From NCBI RefSeq assembly GCF_965363235.1, contig NC_134839.1, positions 100,087,743 through 100,151,742 on the forward strand: a stretch of 64,000 nt of DNA, written 5' to 3'. The notes under the pieces were generated by a model. It was not told where the DNA came from, made no database searches, and saw nothing but the letters and a program-made list of their open reading frames with translations. The translations under genes were made by a program, and so were the position numbers. This stretch comes from Mytilus galloprovincialis. Lineage: Eukaryota; Mollusca; Bivalvia; Mytilida; Mytilidae. Numbering within the stretch: position 1 is the first letter of the stretch; every line of letters begins with the position of its first letter. Of this stretch, positions 62,570-64,000 are shown in pieces.

Positions 62570-62675
62570 TCGGCATCTGGTCAAATCGGCACCCATTGAA
62601 AAAGTCAAATCAGCACCTGGTTAAATCAGCATCTTGTCAAATCGGCACCTATTTAAAGTCAATTCAGCATCCAAT
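62570..62675. repeat. TCAAATCGGCACC motif cluster 3
   Basis: Six or so diverged copies of 'tcaaatcggcacc' / 'tcaaatcagcacc' / 'taaatcagcatct' occur every 16-20 bp. 'cacccattgaaaaagtc' here matches 'cacccatagaaaaagtc' in cluster 2. Confidence 0.82.
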
Positions 62676-62786
62676 AATATTTGATAAAATATATGTATAA
62701 ATAACTCTAAAAATGTATAAATTCATTATTCATTTCATCGTTAAAAAGCATCAAGCAGTTAGAAAAAATAAGTTAATTATTTAAAG

Positions 62787-62823
62787 CTGAGACTACAATA
62801 ACACATGTGTTATAGTAGTCTCA
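62787..62823. repeat. Near-perfect solo palindrome, same arm as 52464
   Basis: CTGAGACTACAATAACACAT is followed directly by its inverted complement 'gtgttatagtagtctcag', with one mismatch. Confidence 0.87.
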
Positions 62824-63644
62824 GTTTCAAGTTTTTTGTCAAGCCTGTGACCTTTTTTGTTAGTCGCAAAAGCAAGACATAGTGAGGTTACATTTCGTCT
62901 ATTTCTTTTAGATATCAATAATTTTTTCAACTTATTATGGAAGCTGGACAGAAATTATTAATGTCAAAAAGAGTATCCTGGGCATATTAATGAATTAAAT
63001 ATTTAATTTTCCAACAATAAAAATTAAAAAATTCTGTTTGCGCAAGAAGATACAGTCTGGGTTTAAAGTTTGAAACTGTTACACATCAATTACTTTGTCA
63101 AACCTTGATTGAATTTTATGATACTTTGGAAGATGATTTTTTCTGATTAATGTCTTAATCAAAATTTGAAAGCAATTCTTTCCATTCTTTCAGTACTGAC
63201 AAGTTATGCAATATGATAGTCTATTATTTTATTTTACGTGATAAATTTATAAACCTATGTAGATTGTCAGGAAAGTTGGGCAGAAGTTCCAAAACAAGTA
63301 AAAATATCTAAAGAAAATATTTGATTTTTTTTAATCCTGTAAAAAAACTGATAATGCATTCACCTTTTGGGGGGCGAAACCCCAAGCAAGAACCAGGGTT
63401 CAATAAAACCCTTCATGCAAATTTTAAATTGTGTCTGATCATCTCTGAACTTATATTATTTCATTTTAATTAACGACGTTTACCCCATGGCTTCTTTTAA
63501 ACATATTTTAAAGGTTTGGACATTTTCTGTAAGACTAATGACCATTAGATTCCAAATTAACACAATGAATAAACTAAACATTAAAGATAAATCATTTTGA
63601 TTCTTTAAGTATGTTGCTATTGATCAAAATTTTAATGATGGAAA

Positions 63645-63803
63645 ACAGTCTTCACGCTGAGTGGCAGCCCTGGCAGCCCAGGCTTGTAAAATTGCTCTCG
63701 GGCCTGTAAAAATCATATCTACAGGCCAACAGAATCTAACTAAAAAATTTCAAAAATTGAGCTCCGGGCCTGTAGATTTAACAGTTCATCATGAAGACTG
63801 TCA
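63645..63803. mobile_element. Short inverted-repeat element
   Basis: Ends 'acagtcttcacg' and 'catgaagactgt' are inverted. The interior has two 'cgggcctgta' blocks and 'tctacaggcc' in opposite orientation. The length is about 160 bp and it is non-coding. Confidence 0.65.
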
Positions 63804-64000
63804 GGAAATGGTAATTCACTCTCTTTAACCTATTAGCTTATGGGGGATTATCTCGGTTGAACCAACTATAAACAGGTGCTATGACCTGGACCCTCAAACC
63901 TCTCTCCGAGATTTGGGCGTACACATAAAAATCACCTAGCTATGCCACTGAAAGGTTAATCCCGTTAATATTACTCCTGCCAACTCGCCCCACTTAATGA
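63804..64000. other. Right edge, no gene recognised
   Basis: Contains 'tgggggattatctcggttga', 'ggtgctatgacctggaccct' and 'gcgtacacataaaaatcacc', probably repeat sequence. No gene was recognised. Confidence 0.4.

Noticed and set aside
1..64000. tRNA, rRNA or snRNA genes
   Set aside because: No cloverleaf with A and B boxes, no rRNA-like blocks and no snRNA signatures were recognised by eye. A covariance-model scan (for example with tRNA and Rfam models) would decide; a high-scoring hit would overturn this.

Overview
The window looks like nuclear DNA of a bivalve mollusc, most probably a marine mussel (Mytilus or a close relative). It is AT-rich, has spliced genes with GT-AG introns, and is crowded with dispersed repeats whose wording I recognise from mussel genomes (for example the 'aaactgacaac..ccatggctaaaaa' block near 8000 and the 'attccccatttccattctcaatttta' block near 13370, 30760 and 60080). 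There is no bacterial operon, no rRNA and no tRNA that I can support.

Two host loci were assembled by eye from exons that mostly fall below a plain ORF cutoff. (1) METTL18, the histidine protein methyltransferase homolog, lies on the + strand in nine exons from 24571 to 43770. All splice phases agree and give a 300-residue protein. Its first intron is 10.3 kb and filled with transposons. (2) A minus-strand transcript from about 50309 down to 48148 carries two reading frames: a 68-residue LYR-motif microprotein resembling the MIEF1 upstream-ORF product (L0R8F8), split by one intron, and about 31 nt after its stop an ankyrin-repeat/SOCS-box protein of 269 residues. The two loci are convergent.

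The rest is mobile DNA. 1-1030 is a tandem array with two unit types. 8320-11120 is a decayed LINE with a 450-bp MITE inside its endonuclease region. 15539-16416 is an element with an 8-bp target duplication and G-tract ends. 16543-22736 is a complete, apparently very young Ty3/Gypsy retrotransposon with identical LTRs, a tRNA-Pro type primer site, a SCAN-like capsid and the unusual order protease-integrase-RT-RNase H (Gmr1-like). Inside METTL18 intron 1 are a BEL/Pao element with identical LTRs and a truncated pol (24739-30009), a 1882-bp TIR element inside one of its LTRs, and a 3.66-kb foldback element whose arms carry 21-bp tandem arrays (30018-33681). Two short hairpin elements follow (33763-34110 and 34161-34404). 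Intron 4 holds a LINE fragment, a repeat-family copy with a 35-bp satellite, and a 449-bp hairpin. An inverted copy of that repeat family lies past the gene at 44512-46475.

From 50600 to the end the window holds short TIR elements, another frameshifted LINE (54245-56700), a 443-bp MITE related to the one at 10510, three clusters of a short 'TCAAATCGGCACC' motif, and two near-identical solo palindromes. No other host gene could be supported there.
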